Origin: CAZRIE01 sp964600075
GTDB lineage: Bacteria; Bacteroidota; Bacteroidia; Flavobacteriales; Flavobacteriaceae
DNA: 28,993 bases
Assembly: GCA_964600075.1 (NCBI GenBank)
Contig: CAZRIE010000051.1
Location: 1-28,993 of the forward strand
Reading direction: 5' to 3'
The notes under the pieces were generated by a model, which made no database searches, was not told the DNA's origin, and saw nothing but the letters and a program-made list of their open reading frames with translations. The position numbers were made by a program, and so were the translations under genes. Positions 6,401 through 14,708 of the stretch are shown here, piece after piece; the stretch's first letter is position 1; the number at the start of each line of letters is the position of its first letter.

Positions 6401-8159
6401 AGATTCTGGGAAAGCATTTGATACAAGGCTCTTCAAGCGTTTGCTGGCCCATACCCTACCGTATCGGTTGACGTTCTATGCAGTTGCCCTGGCAGCGGTT
6501 TTGCTTTCGGCTTTTGCTGTAATGACTCCGATCATCGTTCAGCAAATAATTAACGATGCGATAAAAAGTAGCAACGAAGAAAAACTATTGTTTCTAACTT
6601 TGGCAATGGGGGTAGTTCTTTTGGGGCAAGTTATCAGCCAACTCGCTTTTAACTACTACGCTAACTGGTTGGGCGAGTCCGTAATCAAAGATATCCGCAT
6701 AAACCTTTTTCAACATATGTTGGGTTTTCGCATGAAGTATTTTGATAGCTCTTCGTTAGGCGTACTCGTTACTCGTGCCGTCGCCGATATGCAACGTATC
6801 GGTGAAATCTTTAGTCAGGGGTTTTTTGTTATTGTCGCCGATTTGCTAAAAATGTTGGTGGCGGGAGTCGTTATGTTGGTTATCAATTGGCGATTGGCAC
6901 TAATCGTTTTTGCGATACTCCCAGTTATTCTGTATGCTACGCGCTTATTCCAAAAAGCTATGAAAGTGGCCTTTACTGAGGTGCGGGCACAGGTATCGAA
7001 TCTTAACTCTTTTGTTCAAGAACGTATTACGGGTATGAAGATCGTACAGTTGTTTACCCGTGAAAAAATCGAAAGTGATAAGTTTAGGTTCATTAATGAA
7101 AAACATCAGAATGCTTGGCTGAAAACAGTTTGGTACAACTCTATTTTCTTTCCTATTGCTGAAATTGTCTCTTCTATTGCGGTGGGACTAATTGTTTGGT
7201 ACGGGGGACTTCAAAATGTATCGAATCTAGCACGTGAAGAATTCGGTACCATCTTCGCCTTTATACTTCTAATAGATATGCTCTTCCGCCCGTTACGGCA
7301 GATAGCCGATAAGTTCAATACCCTTCAGATGGGTATGGTGGCCGCGAATCGGGTATTCAAGATATTGGACACTCAAAGCAATATACAGGATGTAGGCACG
7401 GTCGTCAAAGATGATGTACAAGGTCATATTAAGTTTTCCGCTGTTCGCTTTGGATATTTGGAGGAAGAGGAAGTGCTGCACGGTATCGATTTTGAAGTCA
7501 AGGCCGGGGAGACCGTCGCCATCGTTGGAGCCACTGGCGCAGGCAAATCGACCATCATCAATCTACTGAACCGCTTTTACGAAATAAATTCTGGAACTAT
7601 TATGGTCGATGGCATCGATATCAAAGATTTTAAATTGACTTCTTTGCGCTCTCAAATTGCTGTAGTACTGCAAGATGTTTTTCTTTTTGCCGATACGATT
7701 GCTAACAATATCTCTCTAAAAAACCCAGCTATTAGTCTTGAAACCATTGAGCAAGCCGCAAAACAAATAGGAGTTGACGAATTCATTACTAGTCTTCCCG
7801 GAGGCTACCAATACAATGTAAAAGAACGCGGCACCATGCTGTCGAGCGGACAGCGTCAATTAATCGCCTTTCTGCGGGCCTATGTTAGCAACCCGAGTAT
7901 TTTGGTGCTTGATGAGGCCACCTCTTCCGTAGATACCTATTCCGAACAATTGATGCAGCGAGCTACGGAGAAAATCACCGAAGGTAGAACTTCGATCGTT
8001 ATCGCCCACCGTTTGGCAACTATTAAAAAGGCCGATAAGATTATCGTAATGGATGCTGGCAAAATCGTAGAAACCGGAACGCACAAACAGCTTTTAAAAC
8101 AGGGCGGTTATTACAGCAATCTCTATGAAGCGCAGTTTTTGGCCGAAGAGGTGGCCTAA
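6393..8159 (+). CDS. MsbA-like ABC exporter (fused membrane and ATPase domains)
   Basis: A 588-residue half-transporter expected to work as a homodimer in the inner membrane. Residues about 25-310 form the six-helix exporter domain, including the coupling region RITGMKIVQLFTRE. The ATPase domain follows with Walker A GATGAGKS (379-386), the Q-loop (VLQDVFLF), the signature LSSGQRQL, Walker B ILVLDEATSS and the switch histidine in IAHRLATI. The substrate cannot be told from sequence: lipids, as for MsbA, or a drug or peptide are possible. Its start codon overlaps the end of truA by 8 bases. The stop overlaps the convergent cdaA stop by 4 bases. Confidence 0.92.
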   Translation: MDKDSGKAFDTRLFKRLLAHTLPYRLTFYAVALAAVLLSAFAVMTPIIVQQIINDAIKSSNEEKLLFLTLAMGVVLLGQVISQLAFNYYANWLGESVIKDIRINLFQHMLGFRMKYFDSSSLGVLVTRAVADMQRIGEIFSQGFFVIVADLLKMLVAGVVMLVINWRLALIVFAILPVILYATRLFQKAMKVAFTEVRAQVSNLNSFVQERITGMKIVQLFTREKIESDKFRFINEKHQNAWLKTVWYNSIFFPIAEIVSSIAVGLIVWYGGLQNVSNLAREEFGTIFAFILLIDMLFRPLRQIADKFNTLQMGMVAANRVFKILDTQSNIQDVGTVVKDDVQGHIKFSAVRFGYLEEEEVLHGIDFEVKAGETVAIVGATGAGKSTIINLLNRFYEINSGTIMVDGIDIKDFKLTSLRSQIAVVLQDVFLFADTIANNISLKNPAISLETIEQAAKQIGVDEFITSLPGGYQYNVKERGTMLSSGQRQLIAFLRAYVSNPSILVLDEATSSVDTYSEQLMQRATEKITEGRTSIVIAHRLATIKKADKIIVMDAGKIVETGTHKQLLKQGGYYSNLYEAQFLAEEVA

Positions 8160-8944
8160 TTAATCAAATCTTCTTTGACAAGTGCTTCCAATTCGTCCAT
8201 ATCCCTATAATCTATAAATTCGCCGTTTTTGATGTAGGAAATAGTTCCAGTTTCTTCGCTGACGACCAAAGAAAGGGCATCGGTTTTTTCAGTGATTCCT
8301 ACGGCGGCCCTATGGCGGAGTCCAAACCGTAAGGGAATATTGCGCTCGTTGGAAACCGGAAGGATTACCCGTGTGGCAACGATATAATTATTTTCGATAA
8401 CGGCCGCCCCGTCGTGCAGTGGACTGTTCTTGTAGAAAATACTTTCGATAATGGGCTTGTTTATCTCCGCATACATTTTGTCTCCCGACGATTTAATGAA
8501 ATCTAACGAGTTGCTCCGCTCGATAACGATAATAGCACCAGTTTTAGTCGAACTCATTGTTTCACAGGCCGACAAAATAGCATCTATATCGACACTGGAA
8601 CTTAGCTCATCTTGGCGTAAAAACTTAAAATGTTTGATAAACTTTCGTTTGTTCGAGAAATTGGTAGAGCCAATCATCAAAAGAAATTTTCGAATTTCCT
8701 GCTGAAACACTATAATCAAAGCGATAAGACCCACTTGCATAAAGCCACCAACCATGCTACTAATCATTTCCATTCCCAAAAGCTCGGTAAGTTTCCAAAA
8801 GCCCCAGATGATAACGATACCGATAAAGATGTTGATTGCGACCGAGCCTCGAACCAATTTATAGATATAGTATAACAATACCGCGACCAGTATAATGTCG
8901 AGTATATCGGTAACCTTAAATTCCAGAAAATTCAGAAAATCCAA
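8156..8944 (-). CDS. cdaA: diadenylate cyclase CdaA (membrane c-di-AMP synthase)
   Basis: The enzyme joins two ATP into cyclic di-AMP, a second messenger for osmotic and potassium balance and the cell envelope. The 262-residue protein has three N-terminal membrane helices (about residues 13-30, 35-54, 67-82), a short linker and a DAC (DisA_N) domain. The catalytic motifs are intact: DGA at 178-180 in SPLHDGAAVIENN and RHR at 210-212 in GLRHRAAVG. It is of CdaA/YbbP type, without the DisA DNA-binding part. It follows folP by 33 bases on the same strand, a pairing common in Bacteroidetes, so the two are probably co-transcribed. No CdaR-like regulator gene is next to it. Confidence 0.95.
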   Translation of the reverse strand: MDFLNFLEFKVTDILDIILVAVLLYYIYKLVRGSVAINIFIGIVIIWGFWKLTELLGMEMISSMVGGFMQVGLIALIIVFQQEIRKFLLMIGSTNFSNKRKFIKHFKFLRQDELSSSVDIDAILSACETMSSTKTGAIIVIERSNSLDFIKSSGDKMYAEINKPIIESIFYKNSPLHDGAAVIENNYIVATRVILPVSNERNIPLRFGLRHRAAVGITEKTDALSLVVSEETGTISYIKNGEFIDYRDMDELEALVKEDLIN

Positions 8945-8977
8945 GTCGGAGGTGTTTTTGTAAATTTAGGAAAATAA

Positions 8978-9802
8978 TTAACTCTTCAAATGTTCACTGA
9001 GTTTAATACATTCATTTGCTTCTTTAACATCGTGTACCCTTAAAATATTGGCTCCGTTCATAAGGGCGACCATATTTAGTGCGGTAGTTCCGTTCAGCGC
9101 ATTTTCGGCATCGGTCTGTAAAGTTTTATAGATCATCGATTTTCTGCTTAGTCCGGCAAGCAAGGGATGATTTAAATTTTTGAATAGTTCGAGTTTTGCC
9201 AAAAGTTCATAATTCTGGTTTAAGGTCTTAGCAAAGCCAAAGCCTGGATCGATAATAAGGTCTACAATGCCCATAGCCTTTGCCACTGCAATCCTTTCTG
9301 AGAAGTATTTTATAATATCGACCACGAGATTGTTGTAGTCAGTCCGTTGCTGCATAGTTTGGGGGTCGCCCTGCATGTGCATCATTATATACGGTACTTT
9401 GAAGTGGGCAATGGTCGGTAGCATTTTCGCGTCTAATCTTCCTGCGGAAATATCATTGATCATAGCCGCACCTAATTCCAGGCAATTTTTGGCAATCTTG
9501 CTTCGAAAGGTATCTATTGATAAAATAATTTCAGGAAATTTAAGTAGTAGCAGTTCCAAAACGGGGAGTATCCGGTTCAATTCTTCTTCCTCAGAAACAT
9601 GATCCGCTCCAGGCCGTGAACTGTAAGCACCGACATCGATAAAGGAGGCACCTTCCTTCAACATTTTTTCCGTTTGGTTCAAAATGGTCCTTTGATCGGT
9701 AAACTTTCCGCCATCGTAAAAAGAGTCTGGGGTAAGGTTCAAGATACCCATTACCTTGGGTGTCGATAGGTCGATAAGATTGCCTTTGCAGTTGATTGTC
9801 AT
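8978..9802 (-). CDS. folP: dihydropteroate synthase
   Basis: The enzyme condenses p-aminobenzoate with dihydropterin pyrophosphate in folate synthesis and is the target of sulfonamides. The two signature regions are present: VMGILNLTPDSFYDGG (pterin-loop motif) and DVGAYSSRPGA, where most family members have GGESTRPGA. IDPGFGFAKT and the LAGLSRKSM segment follow. I chose the ATG at 9802, giving 274 residues beginning MTINCKGNLIDL, because this matches the family N-terminus. An in-frame ATG at 9841 would add 13 unconserved residues. It is the first gene of a folP-cdaA unit and diverges from the DUF1599 gene. Confidence 0.94.
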   Translation of the reverse strand: MTINCKGNLIDLSTPKVMGILNLTPDSFYDGGKFTDQRTILNQTEKMLKEGASFIDVGAYSSRPGADHVSEEEELNRILPVLELLLLKFPEIILSIDTFRSKIAKNCLELGAAMINDISAGRLDAKMLPTIAHFKVPYIMMHMQGDPQTMQQRTDYNNLVVDIIKYFSERIAVAKAMGIVDLIIDPGFGFAKTLNQNYELLAKLELFKNLNHPLLAGLSRKSMIYKTLQTDAENALNGTTALNMVALMNGANILRVHDVKEANECIKLSEHLKS

Positions 9803-9909
9803 ATTTGAATAAAGTTGGCATGGTATCATTTGAATAACCAAGTTTAAAACACGAACTTTGAGTGATTCAAAATTTTGATTGAAATTTACGCAAATTAGAA
9901 ACGATTTCC

Positions 9910-10458
9910 ATGCAGCATACGTCTGAACAATACGATGCGGTGATTAAAACATGCCGTAACCTGTTCCAAAAAAAAATGAAGGATTACGGTAGTGCGTGGC
10001 GAATTTTGAGGCTCCCGTCTTTGACTGATCAAATTTTTATCAAGGCGCAGCGCATAAGAAGTCTACAAGAAAACGAAGTTCGAAAGGTAAATGAGGGCGA
10101 ACGATCCGAGTTCATCGGTATTATCAATTATGCTATAATGGCCCTAATTCAACTTGAAAAAGGCGTTGTTGATCAGCCTGATCTATCCCTTTCCGAGGCG
10201 GTCAAACTTTTTGATCTTCATGTTACCGCAACCAAAACCTTGATGGAAAATAAAAACCACGATTACGGCGAGGCATGGCGTGATATGCGTGTGAGTTCCT
10301 TGACCGACCTTATTATTCAAAAACTACTGCGTGTCAAGCAGATTGAAGATAACAAAGGTAAGACCCTTGTAAGTGAGGGAATAGATGCCAATTATCAAGA
10401 TATGGTGAATTATGCAGTCTTCGCGATGATTCATCTCGACGCAAAAACGAAATCGTAA
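9910..10458 (+). CDS. duplicated DUF1599 (Nmad1) protein
   Basis: The 182-residue product is two copies of one domain. Residues about 20-52 (KKMKDYGSAWRILRLPSLTD onward) repeat at about 113-145 (NKNHDYGEAWRDMRVSSLTD onward), each followed by an NYA-x-AMI-x-L helix. This is DUF1599, also called nucleotide modification associated domain 1, a small helical domain found in phages and in a conserved chromosomal position in Bacteroidetes; its biochemical role is unproven. The DYG-AWR and SLTD residues are kept in both halves, so both may bind ligand. The stop is followed after one base by the next gene, so it opens an operon with the DoxX-type protein and tpiA. Confidence 0.88.
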   Translation: MQHTSEQYDAVIKTCRNLFQKKMKDYGSAWRILRLPSLTDQIFIKAQRIRSLQENEVRKVNEGERSEFIGIINYAIMALIQLEKGVVDQPDLSLSEAVKLFDLHVTATKTLMENKNHDYGEAWRDMRVSSLTDLIIQKLLRVKQIEDNKGKTLVSEGIDANYQDMVNYAVFAMIHLDAKTKS

Positions 10459-10459
10459 T

Positions 10460-11557
10460 ATGAAATACCTGGTTGGTCTTAGTCGAATGGTAGTTGGTAT
10501 ACTTTTTATTATCAGCGGATTCATCAAACTTAACGATCCCGTTGGTTTCTCGTTTAAACTGGAAGAGTACTTCAGTCAAGGGGTCTTAGATTTACCATTT
10601 TTCGAACCTCACGCACTTACTATTTCCATTATTGTTGTTGTTTTTGAGGTTCTTGTTGGCGTACTACTTTTAGTAGGTTCTCAAGTAAAATTTACAGTTT
10701 GGAGTTTGTTGTTGATGATTATCGGCTTTACTTTTTTGACGTTTTATTCTGCGTATTTCAATAAGGTTACCGATTGTGGCTGTTTTGGTGATGCTATAAA
10801 ACTGACACCATGGGAGTCGTTTACAAAAGATATCGTGCTACTGGTATTGATTATTCTTCTTTTTATAGGAAAAAAATATATCAAACCTCTTTTCACTCAA
10901 AAGGTAAATCGTCTGATTATTTTCTTTGCTTTGGTACTTTCCGGATTTTATGTTTATCATGTGTTGAACCATTTGCCGGTAATCGATTTCAGACCCTATA
11001 AAATCGGAGCTAATATCGAAGAAGGCATGACGGTGCCTGAAAATGCTCCAAAGCCTATCTACGACTATGCTTGGAAGTTTAAGGTCAATGGCCAAGAAGT
11101 GATTATTATAACACAAGGGGATTATCCACAGGTAGAAGGGGAGTTTATAGACGTAGAAACGACAGAAGTTCAAAAAGGCTATGAACCGCCTATACACGAT
11201 TTCACATTAGAACAAAATGGTGACGACTTCGCTGCATCTTTGTTACAAGAACCTAAATTGGTTATGGTAATTGCCTATGATTTAAGAAAGACTAATGAAG
11301 CTATGTATTTCGAAGTGAAAAAAGTGACCGATAGAGCTATCAAGAATGGCTATAAGGTTATTGGTATGTCGGCTTCGAGCAATGAACAGACCCAAAAGCT
11401 GATCACGGATCATAATTTAAACTTTGAATTTTATTTTACCGATGAGACGACCTTAAAAACTATAGTAAGGTCTAATCCGGCAGTATTGGTATTGGAGAAG
11501 GGTACCATAGGGCAAAAGGTACATTATAACGATTTTGGGGAATTGCAATTTGAGTAA
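10460..11557 (+). CDS. DoxX/MauE-type membrane protein with thioredoxin-like tail (BT_3928 family)
   Basis: The 365-residue protein has four N-terminal membrane helices (to about residue 135) of the DoxX/MauE type, including GFIKLNDPVGFSFKLEEYF and the Cys pair DCGCFG (Cys106, Cys108). A fifth helix lies at about 152-172. The rest is a soluble region whose second half resembles a thioredoxin fold (residues about 255-365) but has no CxxC motif, so ordinary disulfide exchange there is unlikely. The architecture matches the Bacteroidetes BT_3928 family, of unknown function. A redox or electron-transfer role through the membrane Cys pair is an inference. It starts one base after the DUF1599 stop. 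Confidence 0.85.
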   Translation: MKYLVGLSRMVVGILFIISGFIKLNDPVGFSFKLEEYFSQGVLDLPFFEPHALTISIIVVVFEVLVGVLLLVGSQVKFTVWSLLLMIIGFTFLTFYSAYFNKVTDCGCFGDAIKLTPWESFTKDIVLLVLIILLFIGKKYIKPLFTQKVNRLIIFFALVLSGFYVYHVLNHLPVIDFRPYKIGANIEEGMTVPENAPKPIYDYAWKFKVNGQEVIIITQGDYPQVEGEFIDVETTEVQKGYEPPIHDFTLEQNGDDFAASLLQEPKLVMVIAYDLRKTNEAMYFEVKKVTDRAIKNGYKVIGMSASSNEQTQKLITDHNLNFEFYFTDETTLKTIVRSNPAVLVLEKGTIGQKVHYNDFGELQFE

Positions 11558-11559
11558 TC

Positions 11560-11588
11560 TCAAGTTTCTGGTTTCAAATGAAACTTGA
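11560..11588. repeat. inverted repeat TCAAGTTTC / GAAACTTGA between operon genes
   Basis: A 9-bp perfect stem (11560-11568 with 11580-11588) with an 11-base loop lies three bases after the stop of the DoxX-type gene. There is no T run immediately after it, so it is a poor terminator. The words GTTTCA and GAAACTTGAAA recur in the yfcE/truA gap near 5500-5555, suggesting a short intergenic repeat family. Confidence 0.5.
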
Positions 11589-11629
11589 AATATTTTCAAT
11601 CCAAACACTAAATAACAAACACATAAGAA

Positions 11630-12379
11630 ATGAGAAGCAAAATAGTAGCAGGAAACTGGAAAATGAATAAAAATTTAGGGGAAACAGAAGTACTTCTTAC
11701 AGAATTGGCGGCAAAACTGCCCGATACGCAGGCAGAAGTAATGGTCGCCCCGACTTTCGTAAACCTAGCGGGCGCGGTGCGCACCTTAGAATCTTCTACA
11801 ATCGAGGTCATCTCACAGAACATGCATTTCGCGGAAAGTGGTGCATATACGGGTGAGATTTCTGCCGACATGCTTTTGAATATCAATATCGACACGGTAA
11901 TCATTGGGCACTCGGAAAGACGCGCTTATTTTGGAGAGAACGATGAAATTCTAGCAAAGAAAGTGTCCGCGGCCTTGCAGAAGAACATGAGGGTTATGTT
12001 CTGTTTCGGGGAAGAGTTGGAAGACCGTAAATCCGGAAACCATTTTAGCGTTGTGGAAAGTCAATTGCAAAACGCACTTTTTTCTTTAGATCCTAAGGCC
12101 TGGACCAAAATAATTTTAGCTTACGAGCCCGTCTGGGCGATTGGTACAGGTGAAACCGCTTCACCTGAACAAGCTCAAGAAATGCACGCCTTTATTCGCA
12201 AAACGATTACCGAAGCCTATGACGCAGCGATCGCCAACAATGTATCTATTTTATATGGTGGTAGCGTAAAACCTGCCAACGCGGAAGAAATTTTCGGTAA
12301 GCCCGATGTAGATGGCGGACTTATTGGTGGAGCAGCCCTAGTGGCGGATGATTTTGTTGCTATCATCAAGGCTATTTAA
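11630..12379 (+). CDS. tpiA: triosephosphate isomerase
   Basis: This glycolytic enzyme interconverts dihydroxyacetone phosphate and glyceraldehyde 3-phosphate. The 249-residue product has every active-site element: GNWKMN with Lys11, the electrophilic His94 in IIGHSERR, catalytic Glu166 in AYEPVWAIGTG with the mobile loop following, and the phosphate-binding YGGSVKPAN and GGLIGGA segments. It is full length. It sits 72 bases after the DoxX-type gene and 132 bases before prmA in the same direction. Confidence 0.98.
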   Translation: MRSKIVAGNWKMNKNLGETEVLLTELAAKLPDTQAEVMVAPTFVNLAGAVRTLESSTIEVISQNMHFAESGAYTGEISADMLLNINIDTVIIGHSERRAYFGENDEILAKKVSAALQKNMRVMFCFGEELEDRKSGNHFSVVESQLQNALFSLDPKAWTKIILAYEPVWAIGTGETASPEQAQEMHAFIRKTITEAYDAAIANNVSILYGGSVKPANAEEIFGKPDVDGGLIGGAALVADDFVAIIKAI

Positions 12380-12386
12380 CTGTTAG

Positions 12387-12426
12387 TCCCGCCCTTCGTC
12401 TCCGTTCCGGATAAACCACGGCGGGA
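12387..12426. repeat. inverted repeat TCCCGCC / GGCGGGA after tpiA
   Basis: A 7-bp GC-rich perfect stem (12387-12393 with 12420-12426) with a 26-base loop lies 7 bases after the tpiA stop in otherwise AT-rich DNA. It has no T tail. It could be an mRNA 3' stabiliser, an attenuating structure before prmA or a REP-like element. The rest of the gap contains TTGAAC-type words seen in other gaps. Confidence 0.4.
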
Positions 12427-12511
12427 ATTCGTTCAAGGTTCAAAGTAGTTTACATTGAATCTTGAACTTGCCAAAGGCTGACTTGAACTTTAATCTTTTA
12501 AACGCGAAACT

Positions 12512-13348
12512 TTGGCTAACACTACCTACATTGAATACAACTTCAAAATAACCCCTCTGCAACCAGCATCGGATATTTTGATTGCTGAACTAGGCGAAGC
12601 AGGGTTTGAAAGTTTTGTAGAAAACAAGGAAGGTATTTCGGCCTACATCCAAAAAGATGATTGGAACAATGAAATTCTGAATTCGATTCAGGTCTTAGAT
12701 AATGCTCTGTTTACGATTGATTATGTATTCAACGAAATCGAACAGGAAAATTGGAACGCGAACTGGGAGAAGAATTTCAATCCGATTCAAGTCGGTGGCC
12801 AATGTGTAGTGCGGGCACCTTTTCATAAAAAACCGGAGGTAGAATTCGATATCGTAATCGAACCCAAAATGAGTTTCGGTACTGGGCACCATGAGACCAC
12901 CTATATGATGCTCCAGCTTATCTTGAGCACCGATTTTAAGAATAGATCGGTTATGGATATGGGCAGCGGAACAGGCGTATTGGCCATTCTTACCGCGATG
13001 AAAGGGGCTGCTCTTATCGACGCCATCGACATTGACAATTGGTGTTACCTCAACGCCCTAGAAAATGTGAAACGGAATAACTGTGAACATATCAATGTTT
13101 ATGAAGGCGACTCTAGACTTCTAGGAAATACCAAGTATGATGTAATTTTGGCGAACATAAACAGAAATATACTCGTGAAAGATATTCCCGTTTATATTCA
13201 AAGTTTGAAAGAAGGGGGAAGTCTATTCTTAAGCGGATTTTACGAAAATGATATCTCAATAATTTCAAAAAAATGTATGGATTGTGGATTAAAACTTAAA
13301 AATAAACTCCATAGAAATGATTGGGTTGCCGTAAAATATGTATTTTAG
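12512..13348 (+). CDS. prmA: ribosomal protein L11 methyltransferase
   Basis: PrmA adds methyl groups to ribosomal protein L11 using S-adenosylmethionine. The 278-residue product has the substrate-recognition N-terminal domain (residues about 1-85) and a Rossmann methyltransferase domain with the PrmA motif MSFGTGHHETT (residues 120-130), the SAM-binding loop DMGSGTGVLA (149-158) and the ANINRNIL motif in place of NPPY. The start is a TTG at 12512, giving MANTTYIEYNFKITPLQP, which matches the N-terminus of flavobacterial PrmA; no ATG lies in a suitable place. clpS follows after 30 bases. Confidence 0.94.
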   Translation: MANTTYIEYNFKITPLQPASDILIAELGEAGFESFVENKEGISAYIQKDDWNNEILNSIQVLDNALFTIDYVFNEIEQENWNANWEKNFNPIQVGGQCVVRAPFHKKPEVEFDIVIEPKMSFGTGHHETTYMMLQLILSTDFKNRSVMDMGSGTGVLAILTAMKGAALIDAIDIDNWCYLNALENVKRNNCEHINVYEGDSRLLGNTKYDVILANINRNILVKDIPVYIQSLKEGGSLFLSGFYENDISIISKKCMDCGLKLKNKLHRNDWVAVKYVF

Positions 13349-13378
13349 AAAGTGTTATACGATTTAAAATGATTAGCT

Positions 13379-13654
13379 ATGAGTACTAGAGAAAAAGTAT
13401 CGGAAGAGCTGCTTTTGGAAGAAGAGGTCGTTAAGCAAAATGAAATCGTTCTTTTTAACGATGAGGTAAATACCTTTGACCATGTTATCGAAACCTTGAT
13501 CGATGTTTGCGAACATACCCCAGAGCAGGCGGAACAATGTTCCCTCATTGTTCACTATAACGGTAAATGCACGGTAAAGACCGGAGAATATAACGATTTG
13601 GAACCTCGCTGTAGTAGACTTTTACGAGCGGGACTCAGTGCCGAGATTGTGTGA
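13379..13654 (+). CDS. clpS: ClpS adaptor of the ClpAP protease
   Basis: ClpS binds N-degron substrates and hands them to the ClpA/ClpC ATPase for proteolysis. The 91-residue product has the flexible acidic N-terminal extension (to about residue 22), then the core with LFNDEVNTFDHVIETL, whose Asn27-Asp28 and following residues form the N-degron pocket, the AEQCSLIVHYNGKC segment and the C-terminal LRAGLSAEIV strand. It ends the tpiA-prmA-clpS group. The next gene converges on it with a 21-base gap and no visible terminator. Confidence 0.94.
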   Translation: MSTREKVSEELLLEEEVVKQNEIVLFNDEVNTFDHVIETLIDVCEHTPEQAEQCSLIVHYNGKCTVKTGEYNDLEPRCSRLLRAGLSAEIV

Positions 13655-13675
13655 GCGATATTTCAAAGCAATTTC

Positions 13676-14089
13676 TTAGTGGGGTAACCTATCTTTCAAG
13701 ATGCCATAAACAAAAGTACCTAACATCGCCGCTGCGATTACTATGAGCATACTAAAGATACCCGTGCCAAAAAGAATATACATAGGTCCGGGGCATGCAC
13801 CCGCCAGAGCCCATCCCAAACCGAAAATGGAGCCTCCCAAAATATAACGAACGAAGCTTTTTTCTTTTGGTGGAAGATAGATTTCTTTCCCTTCGGTACT
13901 TTTCAACTTTAATTTTTTCATGGCCCAAATAGAAATGGTACCCAAAATAACGGCTGATCCTATGATGCCGTACATATGAAAGGACTGAAATTTGAACATC
14001 TCGTATATTCTGTACCAGGAGACCGCCTCAGACTTTACCAACACTATCCCAAAAAAGATACCGACGAATAGGAATTTTAAAAATTTCAT
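13676..14089 (-). CDS. YeeE/YedE-type transporter, second half (DUF6691)
   Basis: The 137-residue membrane protein has about four helices and the motif GLGWALAGACPGPMYILFG (Cys99), typical of DUF6691/YeeE-like proteins that act as half of a split sulfur-compound transporter. Its ATG overlaps the stop of the upstream YeeE gene by 4 bases (ATGA), so the two are translationally coupled and probably form one complex. Characterised YeeE (TsuA) carries thiosulfate through membrane cysteines; whether this pair carries thiosulfate, sulfide-derived sulfur or another compound is not shown. Confidence 0.85.
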   Translation of the reverse strand: MKFLKFLFVGIFFGIVLVKSEAVSWYRIYEMFKFQSFHMYGIIGSAVILGTISIWAMKKLKLKSTEGKEIYLPPKEKSFVRYILGGSIFGLGWALAGACPGPMYILFGTGIFSMLIVIAAAMLGTFVYGILKDRLPH

Positions 14090-14649
14090 GCTGTAAAAAT
14101 TAAGGGTAACAAAAAGTGGGTCATCACAAGACCTCCGACAAAAAATCCAACTACTGCAATCAATGATGGAAGTTGAAGGTTACTCAAGCCTGAAATAGCA
14201 TGACCTGAAGTGCATCCTCCTGCATAGCGGGTGCCGAAACCGACCAAGAGGCCTGCGACAATCAATATGGTCATACCTTTAAAACTCAAAACGCTATCCC
14301 ATCCATAGATTTCTGAAGGCAACAGCATAGACCCGACGTTATCGAACCCTAGTTGATTCAAATCTAATATAGTTTCGGGGTTCAATGCTATATTCGAACC
14401 GTCCGATAAGAATTGAACGGCGATAAAACCACCGAGAATGGCGCCAAGTACGACGGTTAAGTTCCAACGTTGGGCTTTCCAGTCGAACTTAAAAAAGTCA
14501 GCATATTTTCCTGCACCACCGATACTACATAAAGTTCGAAGGTTCGAAGACATGCCGAAAGTCTTACCGAAATAGATTAAGAGTACCATTACCAGTGTAA
14601 TCAATGGCCCCGATACGTACCAGGGCCAAGGTCGAAGTATATAATCCAT
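14086..14649 (-). CDS. YeeE/YedE-type transporter, first half
   Basis: The 187-residue membrane protein contains the family core GFGTRYAGGCTSGHAISG with Cys146, plus Cys41 in the RTLCSIGGAGKY segment near the start. Both cysteines lie in places where the sulf_transp (YeeE/YedE) family keeps its substrate-relay cysteines. Together with the overlapping downstream gene it makes a two-gene version of YeeE. No sulfurtransferase, rhodanese or persulfide dioxygenase gene is adjacent here, unlike many such pairs. A clean -7 box lies just upstream. Confidence 0.88.
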   Translation of the reverse strand: MDYILRPWPWYVSGPLITLVMVLLIYFGKTFGMSSNLRTLCSIGGAGKYADFFKFDWKAQRWNLTVVLGAILGGFIAVQFLSDGSNIALNPETILDLNQLGFDNVGSMLLPSEIYGWDSVLSFKGMTILIVAGLLVGFGTRYAGGCTSGHAISGLSNLQLPSLIAVVGFFVGGLVMTHFLLPLIFTA

Positions 14650-14663
14650 ATAATTTTTTTTTG

Positions 14664-14671
14664 CAAAGGTA
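14664..14671 (-). promoter_or_regulatory. -7 box for the YeeE/DUF6691 pair
   Basis: On the minus strand this reads TACCTTTG, a perfect TAnnTTTG, ending 14 bases before the ATG at 14649. That predicts a leader of about 8-10 bases. No TTG is visible at -33. Confidence 0.5.
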
Positions 14672-14708
14672 GGCGAAGTTATAGATAGGCTAGGCGATTA
14701 ATTTTACA

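Noticed and set aside
9803..9841. 13-residue N-terminal extension of folP
   Set aside because: It is not conserved in type and the ATG at 9802 gives the usual MTINCKG start; kept only as an alternative.
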